A DNA stretch of 64,000 nt from Streptomyces zhihengii (GTDB lineage: Bacteria; Actinomycetota; Actinomycetes; Streptomycetales; Streptomycetaceae). Position numbers and translations under genes: made by a program. Below are positions 8,148 to 16,278 of this stretch, in pieces. The notes under the pieces are model-generated. The model ran no database searches and was not told the DNA's origin. It saw only the letters and a list, made by a program, of their open reading frames with translations. Position 1 is the first letter of the stretch; each line of letters starts with the position of its first letter. The stretch spans positions 1,676,501-1,740,500 of the forward strand of contig NZ_JAFEJA010000002.1 of the NCBI RefSeq assembly GCF_016919245.1. The letters run 5' to 3'.

Positions 8148-10064
8148 TCACAGGGCGCTCGTCAGACGGTTGGTGAGCAGCCGGGTGAAGCGGGCCGGGT
8201 CGGACAGGTCGCCCCCTTCGGCGAGCAGCGCGCTGCCGTACACCAGCTCGGCGATCTCCGGCAGCGCGGGGTCGCCGGCGTCGGCCTCGTGCGCCGTGCG
8301 CAGGGCGGTGACCAGCGGGTGAGTGGGGTTGAGCTCCAGGATCCGCTTGACGGTGGGCAGTTCCTGCCCCATCGCCCGGTACATCTTCTCCAGCGTCGGG
8401 GTCACGTCGTGGGCGTCACCGACGATGCACGCCGCCGAGGTCGTCAGGCGCGACGACAGGCGGACCTGCTTGACCTGCTCGGACAGGGTGGTGGACAGCC
8501 ACGACAGCAGGGCCGCGAAGTCCTCCTCGCGCCGGGCCTTCTCGGCGTCGGCGTCCTCGCCGTTGTCGGCGGACTCGTCGAGGTCGACCTGCCCCTTGGC
8601 GATGGACCGCAGAGGACGGCCGTCGTAGGCCGGGACCCGGTCCACCCACACCTCGTCGACGGGGTCGGTGAGGATCAGCACCTCGTACCCCTTGGCGGTG
8701 AAGGCCTCCATGTGCGGGGAGTTCTCTACCATCGCGCGGGTCTCGCCGGTCAGGTAGTAGATGGTGTCCTGGCCGTCCTTCATCCGCTCGACGTACTGGC
8801 GCAGGGTGGTGGTCTTCTCCGGGTCGTGGGTGGAGGCGGCCGACACCAGGTCGAGCAGCGCCTCGGTGTTGTCCGTGTCCTCCAGCAGCCCCTCCTTCAG
8901 CGCCCGGCCGAACTGGTCCCACACCTTCGCGTAGCGCTCGGCGTCCTTGGACTGCATGTCCTTGACGGCGCCGAGGACCTTCTTGACCAGGCGCCGGCGT
9001 ACGCCGTGGATCTGGCGGTCGTGCTGGAGCAGTTCGCGGGAGACGTTCAGCGACAGGTCGTGGGCGTCCACCACACCCTTGACGAAGCGCAGGTAGTCGG
9101 GCATGAGCGCTTCGCAGTCGTCCATGATGAACACTCGCTTGACGTAGAGCTGCACACCGCGGCTGCTCTCGCGGGAGAACAGGTCGATGGGCGCCTGCGC
9201 GGGGATGAACAGCAGCGCCTCGTACTCGAAGGTGCCCTCGGCGCGCATGTGGATGGTCTCGGCCGGGGGCAGCCAGTCGTGGCTGATCTGCTGGTAGAAC
9301 TCGTTGTACTCGTCCTGGGTCACCTCGCTGCGCGACCGGGCCCACAGCGCCTTCATCGAGTTGAGCGTGTCGGCCTCGACGGTCGTCGCGCCCTCGGCGT
9401 CGGTGCGCTCGGCGGCCATCCGGATCGGCCAGCGGATGAAGTCCGAGTACTGCTTGACGACCTGACGGATCTTCGCCGGGGACAGGTAGTCGGCCAGCCC
9501 GTCCTCGCTGTCTGCGGGCTTGAGGTGCAGGGTGACCGACGTGCCCACGGGCAGGCCGTCGACGGAGCGGATGTCGTAGGTGCCCTCGCCGTCCGACTCC
9601 CACGCGGTGCCCTCGGAGGTGCCGGCCCGCCGGGTGTGCAGGGTGACCTTGTCGGCCACCATGAACGCCGAGTAGAAGCCGACGCCGAACTGCCCGATGA
9701 GGTTCTCGGCGGTGGCGGCGTCCTTCGACTCCTTGATCTTCTCCAGCAGGCCGGCGGTGCCGGACTTGGCGATCGTGCCGATCAGCTCCACGAGGTCGTC
9801 CCGGGTCATGCCGATCCCGTTGTCACGGACGGTCAGGGTGCGGGCGTCATCGTCGACCTCCAGCGAGATATGGAGGTCGGCCGTGTCGGACTCCAGGCTG
9901 GAGTCGGTGAGCGATTCCAGCCGCAGCTTGTCCAGTGCGTCGGAGGCGTTCGAGATCAGCTCGCGCAGGAAGATGTCCTTGTTGGAGTAGATCGAGTGGA
10001 TAACCAGCCGGAGCAACTGACGGGTCTCGGCCTGGAATTCCAGCGTCTCGACACTGCTGACCAT
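8148..10064 (-). CDS. htpG: Hsp90 chaperone HtpG
   Basis: A 638-residue cytoplasmic ATP-dependent chaperone. The GHKL ATPase motifs are present: NASDALDKL, DNGIGM and GQFGVGFYSAFMVADKV. The middle domain and dimerisation domain follow at normal length. The frame is open upstream, but ATG 10064 begins the family's typical N terminus (a short lead, then ETLEFQAETRQLLRLVIHSIY). AGAAAGAGA lies upstream as ribosome-binding site. It is followed by a strong terminator. The gene upstream on the same strand encodes a RheA-like repressor under a RheA-type operator, so htpG may share heat regulation with it. Confidence 0.97.
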   Translation of the reverse strand: MVSSVETLEFQAETRQLLRLVIHSIYSNKDIFLRELISNASDALDKLRLESLTDSSLESDTADLHISLEVDDDARTLTVRDNGIGMTRDDLVELIGTIAKSGTAGLLEKIKESKDAATAENLIGQFGVGFYSAFMVADKVTLHTRRAGTSEGTAWESDGEGTYDIRSVDGLPVGTSVTLHLKPADSEDGLADYLSPAKIRQVVKQYSDFIRWPIRMAAERTDAEGATTVEADTLNSMKALWARSRSEVTQDEYNEFYQQISHDWLPPAETIHMRAEGTFEYEALLFIPAQAPIDLFSRESSRGVQLYVKRVFIMDDCEALMPDYLRFVKGVVDAHDLSLNVSRELLQHDRQIHGVRRRLVKKVLGAVKDMQSKDAERYAKVWDQFGRALKEGLLEDTDNTEALLDLVSAASTHDPEKTTTLRQYVERMKDGQDTIYYLTGETRAMVENSPHMEAFTAKGYEVLILTDPVDEVWVDRVPAYDGRPLRSIAKGQVDLDESADNGEDADAEKARREEDFAALLSWLSTTLSEQVKQVRLSSRLTTSAACIVGDAHDVTPTLEKMYRAMGQELPTVKRILELNPTHPLVTALRTAHEADAGDPALPEIAELVYGSALLAEGGDLSDPARFTRLLTNRLTSAL

Positions 10065-10192
10065 GGGGATCTCTTTCTGTGGGAACGTCATGAACGGATG
10101 GGGCTCGGAGGCCGGGGCGGGCGTCGCCCGCCGTCGGCGTGGTTCGGGCGGGCCGGACCGTACCCGTACGGTGCGGCTGTCGGCGGTGGGAG

Positions 10193-10657
10193 TCAGTCGT
10201 CGGCCGCTTCCGTCGTCGGGACCCGCCCGTCGAGGGCGTCCAGGCGTACGGCGAGATCGGCGGTGGCCCGTTCGGCGGCCCTCGCCCGGCGGGCGGCCGT
10301 CACGCGCTGCTCGCCGGTCGCCCCGGCGGCACCGGGCCGGCCGCGCAGATACCGGCGTTCGGCGGCCTGGCGGCTGGCGACACCGAGCGGGCCCGCGACA
10401 TCGGCCCAACTGGCGCCCGCCTCACGGGCGGTCTCGATCAGGCCGGTCTCCCAGCCGGCGAGCTGCTCGCGCACCTGCCGCAGCAGCATCAGGGAGGCCA
10501 GCGCCTGCTCGGGGCCGGGGCCCGCGGTGTCGGGGGACTCCAGCCGGGCGCCGCGCAGGGCGTCGTCCACGGCGGCGAGCGCCGCCGCGGCGGCCAGGAA
10601 GGACGCCGGGCGGCGGGCACCGGCGCCGGCCGCGCGGGGCCGGTCGGCCGCGGTCAC
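10193..10657 (-). CDS. RheA-like heat-shock repressor (HSP18 regulator family)
   Basis: A 154-residue Ala/Arg-rich protein with an internal helix-turn-helix candidate reading ASWADVAGPLGVASRQAAERRYL. The family is usually annotated as HSP18 transcriptional regulator. Its own promoter overlaps an exact TGTCATC-N5-GATGACA inverted repeat, the site described for Streptomyces RheA, which is the best evidence for function. ATG 10663 is also possible, but GGGAG touches that ATG with no spacing, so GTG 10657 fits better. It stands 128 bp upstream of htpG on the same strand. RheA is known as a thermosensing repressor of hsp18; no hsp18 gene is in this window. Confidence 0.7.
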   Translation of the reverse strand: MTAADRPRAAGAGARRPASFLAAAAALAAVDDALRGARLESPDTAGPGPEQALASLMLLRQVREQLAGWETGLIETAREAGASWADVAGPLGVASRQAAERRYLRGRPGAAGATGEQRVTAARRARAAERATADLAVRLDALDGRVPTTEAADD

Positions 10658-10692
10658 GGGCATCTCCCTCGGCTCGTTGTCACGTCGACGAG

Positions 10693-10720
10693 ATCATATG
10701 TGTCATCCAGTGGATGACAA
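10693..10720 (-). promoter_or_regulatory. Heat-shock promoter overlapped by a RheA-type operator
   Basis: Reading the minus strand, TTGTCA (10720-10715), a 16-bp spacer and TATGAT (10698-10693) form a near-consensus vegetative promoter. The inverted repeat TGTCATC-N5-GATGACA occupies 10701-10719, that is, the -35 end and the whole spacer. Bound repressor would block RNA polymerase. The remaining 180 bp up to the divergent membrane-protein gene shows nothing else clear. Confidence 0.8.
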
Positions 10721-10899
10721 GCGAAAGCCGGTGAAGCACATGCCGGTTCGGCCCCGCCGCCCCGTAGCGGCCCGGTCCGGGAAAGCGGGGGCCCGGGCCC
10801 GGCCTGGGACGATGCGGCCGCCGCCCGAGGCGCCGGACGCCCCCGCCCGGCCGTGTCCCTACGGTGCTGCCCGAACAGGACGGCGGAGAGGGGTGTCGT

Positions 10900-11328
10900 A
10901 TGAACACACGTCAGGGGTACGGTCCGGACGGCCCGGAGCCGGTGGCTCCCGAGGAGCCGGTCATGCTCGGGGCGCTCTACGCCGTCGCGCTGACGGGCGG
11001 GCTGCTGGGCGCCGTATACCTGTACGCCGTCGCCTTCGACGACTTCTCCGAGTCGGACCTGATGGCGGCCACCCCCTGGTGGTTCCTGCCCGTCGTCTTC
11101 GGCCTCCACGGTCTCGTCTCCCGGCGGCTGCTGCGCCGGGCCGCCGCCGGCCGCCCCGCGACCGCGGGCGGCCTTCCCGACCGCGGGCCCGGTCCGCTGG
11201 CGGCTCTGCTGCTCTTCCCGCCCCTGGTGCTGCGGTGGCGCAGGTCCCTGCCGGTGTCGCTGGTGGGGGCGGCCTTCTGGGGCCTGCTGCTCTGGATCTT
11301 CCTGACGGTCGTCTTCCCGTCCCTGTGA
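10900..11328 (+). CDS. Small integral membrane protein of unknown function
   Basis: A 142-residue protein with about four hydrophobic segments: MLGALYAVALTGGLLGAVYLYAV, WWFLPVVFGLHGLVS, a proline-containing LLFPPLVL segment, and LVGAAFWGLLLWIFLTVVF at the C terminus. A Pro/Glu-rich N terminus and an Arg-rich loop lie between. GGAGAGGGG precedes ATG 10900; an in-frame ATG at 10864 would add 12 residues but has no clear ribosome-binding site. It is divergent from the RheA-like gene. I do not recognise a family. Confidence 0.75.
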   Translation: MNTRQGYGPDGPEPVAPEEPVMLGALYAVALTGGLLGAVYLYAVAFDDFSESDLMAATPWWFLPVVFGLHGLVSRRLLRRAAAGRPATAGGLPDRGPGPLAALLLFPPLVLRWRRSLPVSLVGAAFWGLLLWIFLTVVFPSL

Positions 11329-11352
11329 CCGCAGCCGCCCTGTGCCGCCGCC

Positions 11353-14100
11353 CTACGGCGCGGCGGCCCGCTCCGCGGTCCAGTCGGCCAGCATGCGCGC
11401 GGTCTCCAGGGTGCGGGGGTGCCGGGCGCCCTGGACGCGTTCCATGTCCGTCAGGACGGCGGCGAGGCCGGCGACCGCGGTGCCATGGTCGCCCGCGCGG
11501 TGGAGCAGTTCGGCCCGCTGCTGCCGGATGCGCAGGGAACGGGGATGGTCGGGACCGAAGACCCGTTCCGCCGTCCGGTGCAGCAGGCCGAGGTGTTCCA
11601 CCGCCACGTCGGTCTCCCCGGCCGCGCCGCGCCAGAAGGCGAGATTGGCACGGTAGGTGAGCGTAGTGGGGTGCTCGGCGCCCAGGGCGCGTGACGCGTC
11701 CTGCGCCGCCGTCGTGAACTGCTCGATCGCCAGGCCCAGATCACCGGCGGTCCCGTGCCAGTAGGCGAGGTTGTGCCGGGCGATGAGGGTGTCGTGGTGC
11801 AGCGGCCCGAGGACGCGGTCGAGCCCGTCTACTGCCCTTCGGTACGTCTCGACGGCCGTCCGGACGTCCCCGGTCTCCCCGATCCACCGGCTGAGGTCGC
11901 ACAGCACCCGCAGGGTCGACGGGTGCAGCGGTCCCGGGCCGCGCTCCAGGACCCGGGCGAGCGCGGCGTAGGCGTCGCGTGCGCCGACGGCGTCCCCGGA
12001 CAGGCCGCGGCACAGCGCGGTGTGCTCCTCGGCGGCCGTCACCAGGGGATCGTCCGCGGGAAGCACCGTCCGCGCCTCGGCCGCCAGGTGGACGAAGTCG
12101 GCGAGCGCGTCGGTGATCAGGCCCGACTCCATCCGCCAGCGGGCCTCGTGCAGACGGATGGACATGGTGTCCGGGTCGAGGGGGCCGAGGCCGTCCACCG
12201 CCTCGCCGCGCAACCGCGTCAGCAGCCGTACGGCGTCCGCGGTGTTGCCCAGGTCCCCTTCGGCCTGGGCCAGTTGGGCCCGCAGGACGAGCAGGTCCCG
12301 GTGACCGGGGCGGAGATGGAGCTCCGCCCGGCCGGCCAGCGCCTGCGCCGTGGCCCGGGCCGCTTCGTGGCAGCCGAGCCCTGCCAGGTGGGGACCGAGT
12401 CTGCGCAGCAGCGGATGCATGCCGGCGTCGGACCAGAGCCGGTCGCCGGCGTGCGACAGCAGGCTTTCGGCGCACCGGTGGAGCAGGGCGGCGGTCGGGG
12501 GAGCGCAGTCGGGCGCGGACCACACCTCCTCCAGGGCGTCGGCCGCCGCCGCGCAGGCACCCGCGCGGCGGGCCGCCGGCAGGCCGTCCCGGGTCGCCCG
12601 CTGGACGAGGGAGTGCGCCTCCACCAGGGCCGTGCCGCCCGGTTCCCGGTGGGTGACGAGACTCAGCCGGTGCAGGGCGCGCAGCGCGAGCAGCGCGTGC
12701 CGCCCGGCGGCCCCGGGCGCGGTGCCGTTCGCCGCCCCTGCGGCGTGCCGCCCGCCGTCGGTCCAGGCACGGGCCGCGGGGCCGAGCAGCACCGCCTCCG
12801 GGATGCCGTCCGGCGCCAGCAGCGAGATCAGTTCCAGCAGGGCGGCGGCGGTACCGGGCGGTGCCAGTGACTGCGCCCGCGTCAGGGCGAGTTGCAGGGT
12901 GCCGGTCACCGTTCCGCCGTGCTCGTCGGCGGGGGAGGAGGACGGGAGGAGTCCCGCGAGGCTCTCCCGTTCGTCGCCCAGCAGACCCAGGTACGACGGC
13001 AGGTCCGTACCGGTGTCGATGACGAAGGCCGCCGCCTGGGACAGGGCGAGGGGGAAGCAGCCGAGCGCCGTGGCCAGAGCGGCCATCGCCTCCCCGTGGT
13101 GCACGGTGCCGCCGGGGGAGTGGGGCGCCAGGCGCTCGGCGAGATACCCGACGGCCTCGTCGGCGGTGAACACGCCGACGGTCACCACCCGCACGCCCGG
13201 ACGCAGCAGCGCGGCGTCCCGGCGCCGGGTGGTGACGAGGCTCCGGCCCGCGTCCCCCTCCGGCCACAGTCCCGCCATCTCGCCGAGGTCGTCGACGTCG
13301 TCGAGGACGATCAGCCAGGGGACGTCGGTCGACCGCAGCCACACGAGGAACAGGTCGGCCTGGGTCTCGTCGTCACCGCCGGTGCCGTACGGGCCGGCGG
13401 GGGTGCCGTCGCCGGGGTGCGGGTCCGCGTCGCCGCCCGCGCCGAGCCGCGGCAGCGCCCGCCAGGCACGGGCGTAACTCTGCAGCACGGACGCCCGGTT
13501 GCCCGCCGGCACCCACAGCAGCAGCCGGGCGCGCCGCCCGCCCCGGTGGAACGCGGCGGCCGCGAGCTGCGACTTGCCGACCCCGCCCGCGCCGGTGAGT
13601 AGGACCCGGCGGACGGTCGCGTCCGCCAGCCCCGCGTCGATCCGCGCGGCGATGCCGTCCCGCCGCCGCAGCGCGGCGGCGTCGCCCGGCGGGCGCCCGA
13701 CGACGACCGGCGCCCGGACCACGGGCGACGAGGGCCGCCGCGCATGGCCCACCCGGGGCGATCCGGCTTCGTCCCCGGCACCGCGCTCGTCCCGGGCGGC
13801 GCGCCACAGCCGCTGCCAGTGCGCCGTCGCGGCCCGGTCGGGGGCCGCGGTGCCGACCGCCTGCGCCACGGCGTGGACCACCGCCATCACGGCCTCGAAC
13901 CGGCGGGGCACCGCGTGCCCGCCCGTCCACTCGCCCAGACGACGGGCGTTGACGGCGACGCGGCTCCCGGACGGCAGCACCACCGCACCGGCCCGCCGGG
14001 CCAGCGCCTCGTCGGTCAGGCCGGGCAGCTGCCGGCGCAGCCGGGTGAGCTCTGCCGCGAAGGCGCCCCGGGGATCCTGCGCCGCCGGTCCGTTCCCCAT
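11353..14100 (-). CDS. STAND-type NB-ARC ATPase with C-terminal TPR repeats
   Basis: A 915-residue signal-transduction ATPase. The first 90 residues resemble the N-terminal segment of actinobacterial regulators (ELTRLRRQLPGLTDEALA). The NB-ARC module follows: P-loop GAGGVGKSQL, Walker B LIVLDDVDDL, SLVTTRRRDAALL as sensor and LGCFPLALSQAAAFV as the GxP motif. The C-terminal 350 residues are TPR repeats of the type RALGAEHPTTLTYRANLAFW. ATG 14100 has AGGAGG about nine bases upstream. Such proteins sense unknown ligands by oligomerising; no effector domain is obvious here. Confidence 0.88.
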   Translation of the reverse strand: MGNGPAAQDPRGAFAAELTRLRRQLPGLTDEALARRAGAVVLPSGSRVAVNARRLGEWTGGHAVPRRFEAVMAVVHAVAQAVGTAAPDRAATAHWQRLWRAARDERGAGDEAGSPRVGHARRPSSPVVRAPVVVGRPPGDAAALRRRDGIAARIDAGLADATVRRVLLTGAGGVGKSQLAAAAFHRGGRRARLLLWVPAGNRASVLQSYARAWRALPRLGAGGDADPHPGDGTPAGPYGTGGDDETQADLFLVWLRSTDVPWLIVLDDVDDLGEMAGLWPEGDAGRSLVTTRRRDAALLRPGVRVVTVGVFTADEAVGYLAERLAPHSPGGTVHHGEAMAALATALGCFPLALSQAAAFVIDTGTDLPSYLGLLGDERESLAGLLPSSSPADEHGGTVTGTLQLALTRAQSLAPPGTAAALLELISLLAPDGIPEAVLLGPAARAWTDGGRHAAGAANGTAPGAAGRHALLALRALHRLSLVTHREPGGTALVEAHSLVQRATRDGLPAARRAGACAAAADALEEVWSAPDCAPPTAALLHRCAESLLSHAGDRLWSDAGMHPLLRRLGPHLAGLGCHEAARATAQALAGRAELHLRPGHRDLLVLRAQLAQAEGDLGNTADAVRLLTRLRGEAVDGLGPLDPDTMSIRLHEARWRMESGLITDALADFVHLAAEARTVLPADDPLVTAAEEHTALCRGLSGDAVGARDAYAALARVLERGPGPLHPSTLRVLCDLSRWIGETGDVRTAVETYRRAVDGLDRVLGPLHHDTLIARHNLAYWHGTAGDLGLAIEQFTTAAQDASRALGAEHPTTLTYRANLAFWRGAAGETDVAVEHLGLLHRTAERVFGPDHPRSLRIRQQRAELLHRAGDHGTAVAGLAAVLTDMERVQGARHPRTLETARMLADWTAERAAAP

Positions 14101-14277
14101 CTGCCGCCCCCTCCTGGCCGATGCCGCGCCAGGGCCTGCCTCCTGCCGCCGCGCGCGGCGGGGCACCCCCCTGTACCCGACGATGGTTGCAGAGACGGGC
14201 CCGCTCCGTGCGCGGGTTGACCTTCTCCGCCGGCCTCGCCGCGGCGGTCGACGAGGCGTGCCGCTCCCGGAGTCGGG

Positions 14278-14754
14278 CTATCGCGGTGCCGGGGGAGCGG
14301 CGGGCGGTCGGCGGGCCGGGCGGACGTCGACGAGGTCGAACCCGTCCGCGTGGCGTACGAGATGCCGGACCGTGCCCAGGCCGGAATCACGGATGAAGCC
14401 GACCCACCCCTCGGTCGTCGCGTGCCGCAGCAGCCACCCCACGACGTCCATCGTCACCCCGAAGTCGTCCTCGTGCACGCACGACCGGACGGTCAGGGCC
14501 CACGGTTCGCCGCCGTCGGGCTCGGGCCTGTCCACGGCGCGGGTCAGCGCCGAAACGTCGGCCCCTGCGAACGCGTGGCTCGCCGAGCCGCCGGCGAAGG
14601 CCTGCCAGGGGCCGCCCCACGACTCCCAGTCGGTTGCCCGCGGTTCGGTCGGCATGTCCCCCTGGCCGAGAAGCCACCGGACCTCCGACAGCACCGGTTC
14701 GGACAGCTCCGGCGGCAGGTCCACCGCCAGGAACATGTCGTAGTAGTCACTCAC
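14278..14754 (-). CDS. Hypothetical protein
   Basis: A 158-residue soluble acidic protein beginning SDYYDMFLAVDLPPELSEPVL and ending in a Pro/Arg-rich tail. GTG 14754 is preferred as start because the upstream extension to 14841 is Arg/Pro-rich and antisense-like. The central part alternates predicted strands and helices (WALTVRSCVHEDDFGVTMDVVGWLL), but no motif is recognised. A short GC-rich palindrome at 14883-14905 lies in the 277-bp divergent gap before the next gene. Confidence 0.65.
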   Translation of the reverse strand: MSDYYDMFLAVDLPPELSEPVLSEVRWLLGQGDMPTEPRATDWESWGGPWQAFAGGSASHAFAGADVSALTRAVDRPEPDGGEPWALTVRSCVHEDDFGVTMDVVGWLLRHATTEGWVGFIRDSGLGTVRHLVRHADGFDLVDVRPARRPPAAPPAPR

Positions 14755-15031
14755 GACACGCCACCGTAGTCCGTCTTCCGCGGACCCCGGGACGGGGGTC
14801 TCCGTCCGGATCCGGACGAGGTGCCGGGCCGGCCCGGGCACAGCGGCGGCCGGAGCCCGGACCCGAGCCCCGAGTCAGGTGGCCGTGGGCGGGCCCCGCC
14901 CACGGGACGCGCGAGCACGGGGAACGGCGGTCCCCATGAGGAATCAAGGCGGCGAAAACGTGGAACATGGCACAGATGCCACACACCGCGCGGCGACGCG
15001 CGGTGCACCCTGACCGTGAGGAGGTCGAACG

Positions 15032-16081
15032 ATGGACACGCCCGAGTCCATGCGCGCGGTGCGCATCACCGCGCACGGCGGGCCGGAGGTTCTCGAGACG
15101 GCGAAGGTGCCCGTGCCCGTCCCGCAGAGGGGAGAGGTGCTGATCCGGGTGGCCGCCGTCGCCCTGAACAACACCGACCTGTGGACGCGCGAGGGCGCGT
15201 ACGGCAGGCCGGGGGATCCGGACGCCCTGTCGGGCTGGCGGGGCCCGATCGAGTTCCCCCGCATACAGGGCGCCGACGTGGCCGGCCGGATCGCGGCGGT
15301 CGGCACCGGCGTCGACGCCGGGCTCCTCGGGCGCCGAGTGGTCGTCGATCCGGCGATCTACGACGCGGAAGGGCCGCACGCGAACCCGGTGGGGCTCATG
15401 GGCAGCGAACGTGACGGCGGGTACGCCGAATACGTGACCGCGCCGGTGGACCGCGTGCACGACATGACCGCCTCCCCCCTCACGGACGACCAGCTCGCGA
15501 CACTCCCCACCGCCTACGGCACGGCGCTCGGCATGATCGAGCGGGGCCGCCTGCGAGAAGGGGAGACCGCCCTCGTCTCGGGGGCGTCCGGCGGTGTCGG
15601 CCTCGCGCTCGTACAGCTCGCCCGGGCGCGCGGCGCCCGCGTGCTGGCCGTCAGCAGCGGGGCCAAGACCGCGCAGGTACGCGAGGCGGGCGCCCACGAG
15701 ACGGTCGACCGTGCGGGCGACCTGACCGGGCAGATCCGCGCCGCCGCCCCGGACGGCATCGACGTCGCACTCGACGTCGTCGCGGGGGAACTGGTGGCCG
15801 ACGGGCTGCCGCTGCTGCGCGAGGGTGGCCGGTGGGTCGTCGCCGGTGCCCTCGGCGGCCACGACGTGACCTTCGACGTGCGTCGCCTCTACCTGCACAA
15901 CGCACAGGTGATCGGCTCCTCCATGCACACACCCGCGCACTTCGACGGGCTCACGGACCTGGCGCGTCGGGGCACGGTCCGGCCCGTCGTCGCCGCCGTG
16001 TTCCCCCTGGAAGAGGCCGCCCGGGCCCAGGAGGAGCTCGCGCGCAGGACACACGTGGGAAAGATCGTCATGCATCCCTGA
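15032..16081 (+). CDS. Zinc-independent MDR oxidoreductase (quinone reductase-like)
   Basis: A 349-residue medium-chain dehydrogenase/reductase. The GroES-like N-terminal domain lacks the catalytic and structural zinc cysteines. The Rossmann motif is GASGGVGLALVQLA near residue 185, as in NADPH:quinone oxidoreductases. The C terminus (GGRWVVAGALGGHDVTFD, KIVMHP) is typical. A GAGGAGGTCGAACG stretch precedes ATG 15032. The substrate is unknown; no operon partner is present, and the next feature is a tRNA gene. Confidence 0.88.
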   Translation: MDTPESMRAVRITAHGGPEVLETAKVPVPVPQRGEVLIRVAAVALNNTDLWTREGAYGRPGDPDALSGWRGPIEFPRIQGADVAGRIAAVGTGVDAGLLGRRVVVDPAIYDAEGPHANPVGLMGSERDGGYAEYVTAPVDRVHDMTASPLTDDQLATLPTAYGTALGMIERGRLREGETALVSGASGGVGLALVQLARARGARVLAVSSGAKTAQVREAGAHETVDRAGDLTGQIRAAAPDGIDVALDVVAGELVADGLPLLREGGRWVVAGALGGHDVTFDVRRLYLHNAQVIGSSMHTPAHFDGLTDLARRGTVRPVVAAVFPLEEAARAQEELARRTHVGKIVMHP

Positions 16082-16159
16082 GCCGGCGGCTCCGCCCCCG
16101 CCGCGGCGAAATACGGTGGCACCGCCTCCCGCCGCGGTGGCAAGCTGCTCGCACACCGA

Positions 16160-16236
16160 AGGGGTGTAGCTCAGCTGGTCAGAGCGCCGGTCTCCAAAAC
16201 CGGATGTCGCAGGTTCGATTCCTGTCGCCCCTGCCA
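16160..16236 (+). tRNA. tRNA-Trp (anticodon CCA)
   Basis: A 77-nt cloverleaf including an encoded CCA end. The acceptor stem A16160-G16166 pairs with C16226-T16232, then discriminator G16233 and CCA. The anticodon stem CCGGT/ACCGG holds the loop with CCA at 16194-16196. The T arm contains GGTTCGATTCC. I see no second copy of its 3' end and no integrase nearby, so there is no sign that it serves as an attachment site here. Confidence 0.97.
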
Positions 16237-16278
16237 TCCCGGGCGCCCGCCTCCGGCCGGCGCCCGCCTCCCCCGGCG

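Noticed and set aside
8289..11660. A 1123-residue plus-strand open frame antisense to htpG and the RheA-like gene
   Set aside because: It is valine/glycine/arginine-rich shadow sequence of htpG; htpG is unmistakable on the minus strand.
14883..14905. GC-rich palindrome upstream of the MDR oxidoreductase as terminator
   Set aside because: It lies between divergent genes, so no transcript would end there; the symmetry is short enough to be a composition effect.
16160..16236. tRNA-Trp as attachment site of an integrated element
   Set aside because: No repeat of its 3' end and no integrase or excisionase gene was seen in the window.
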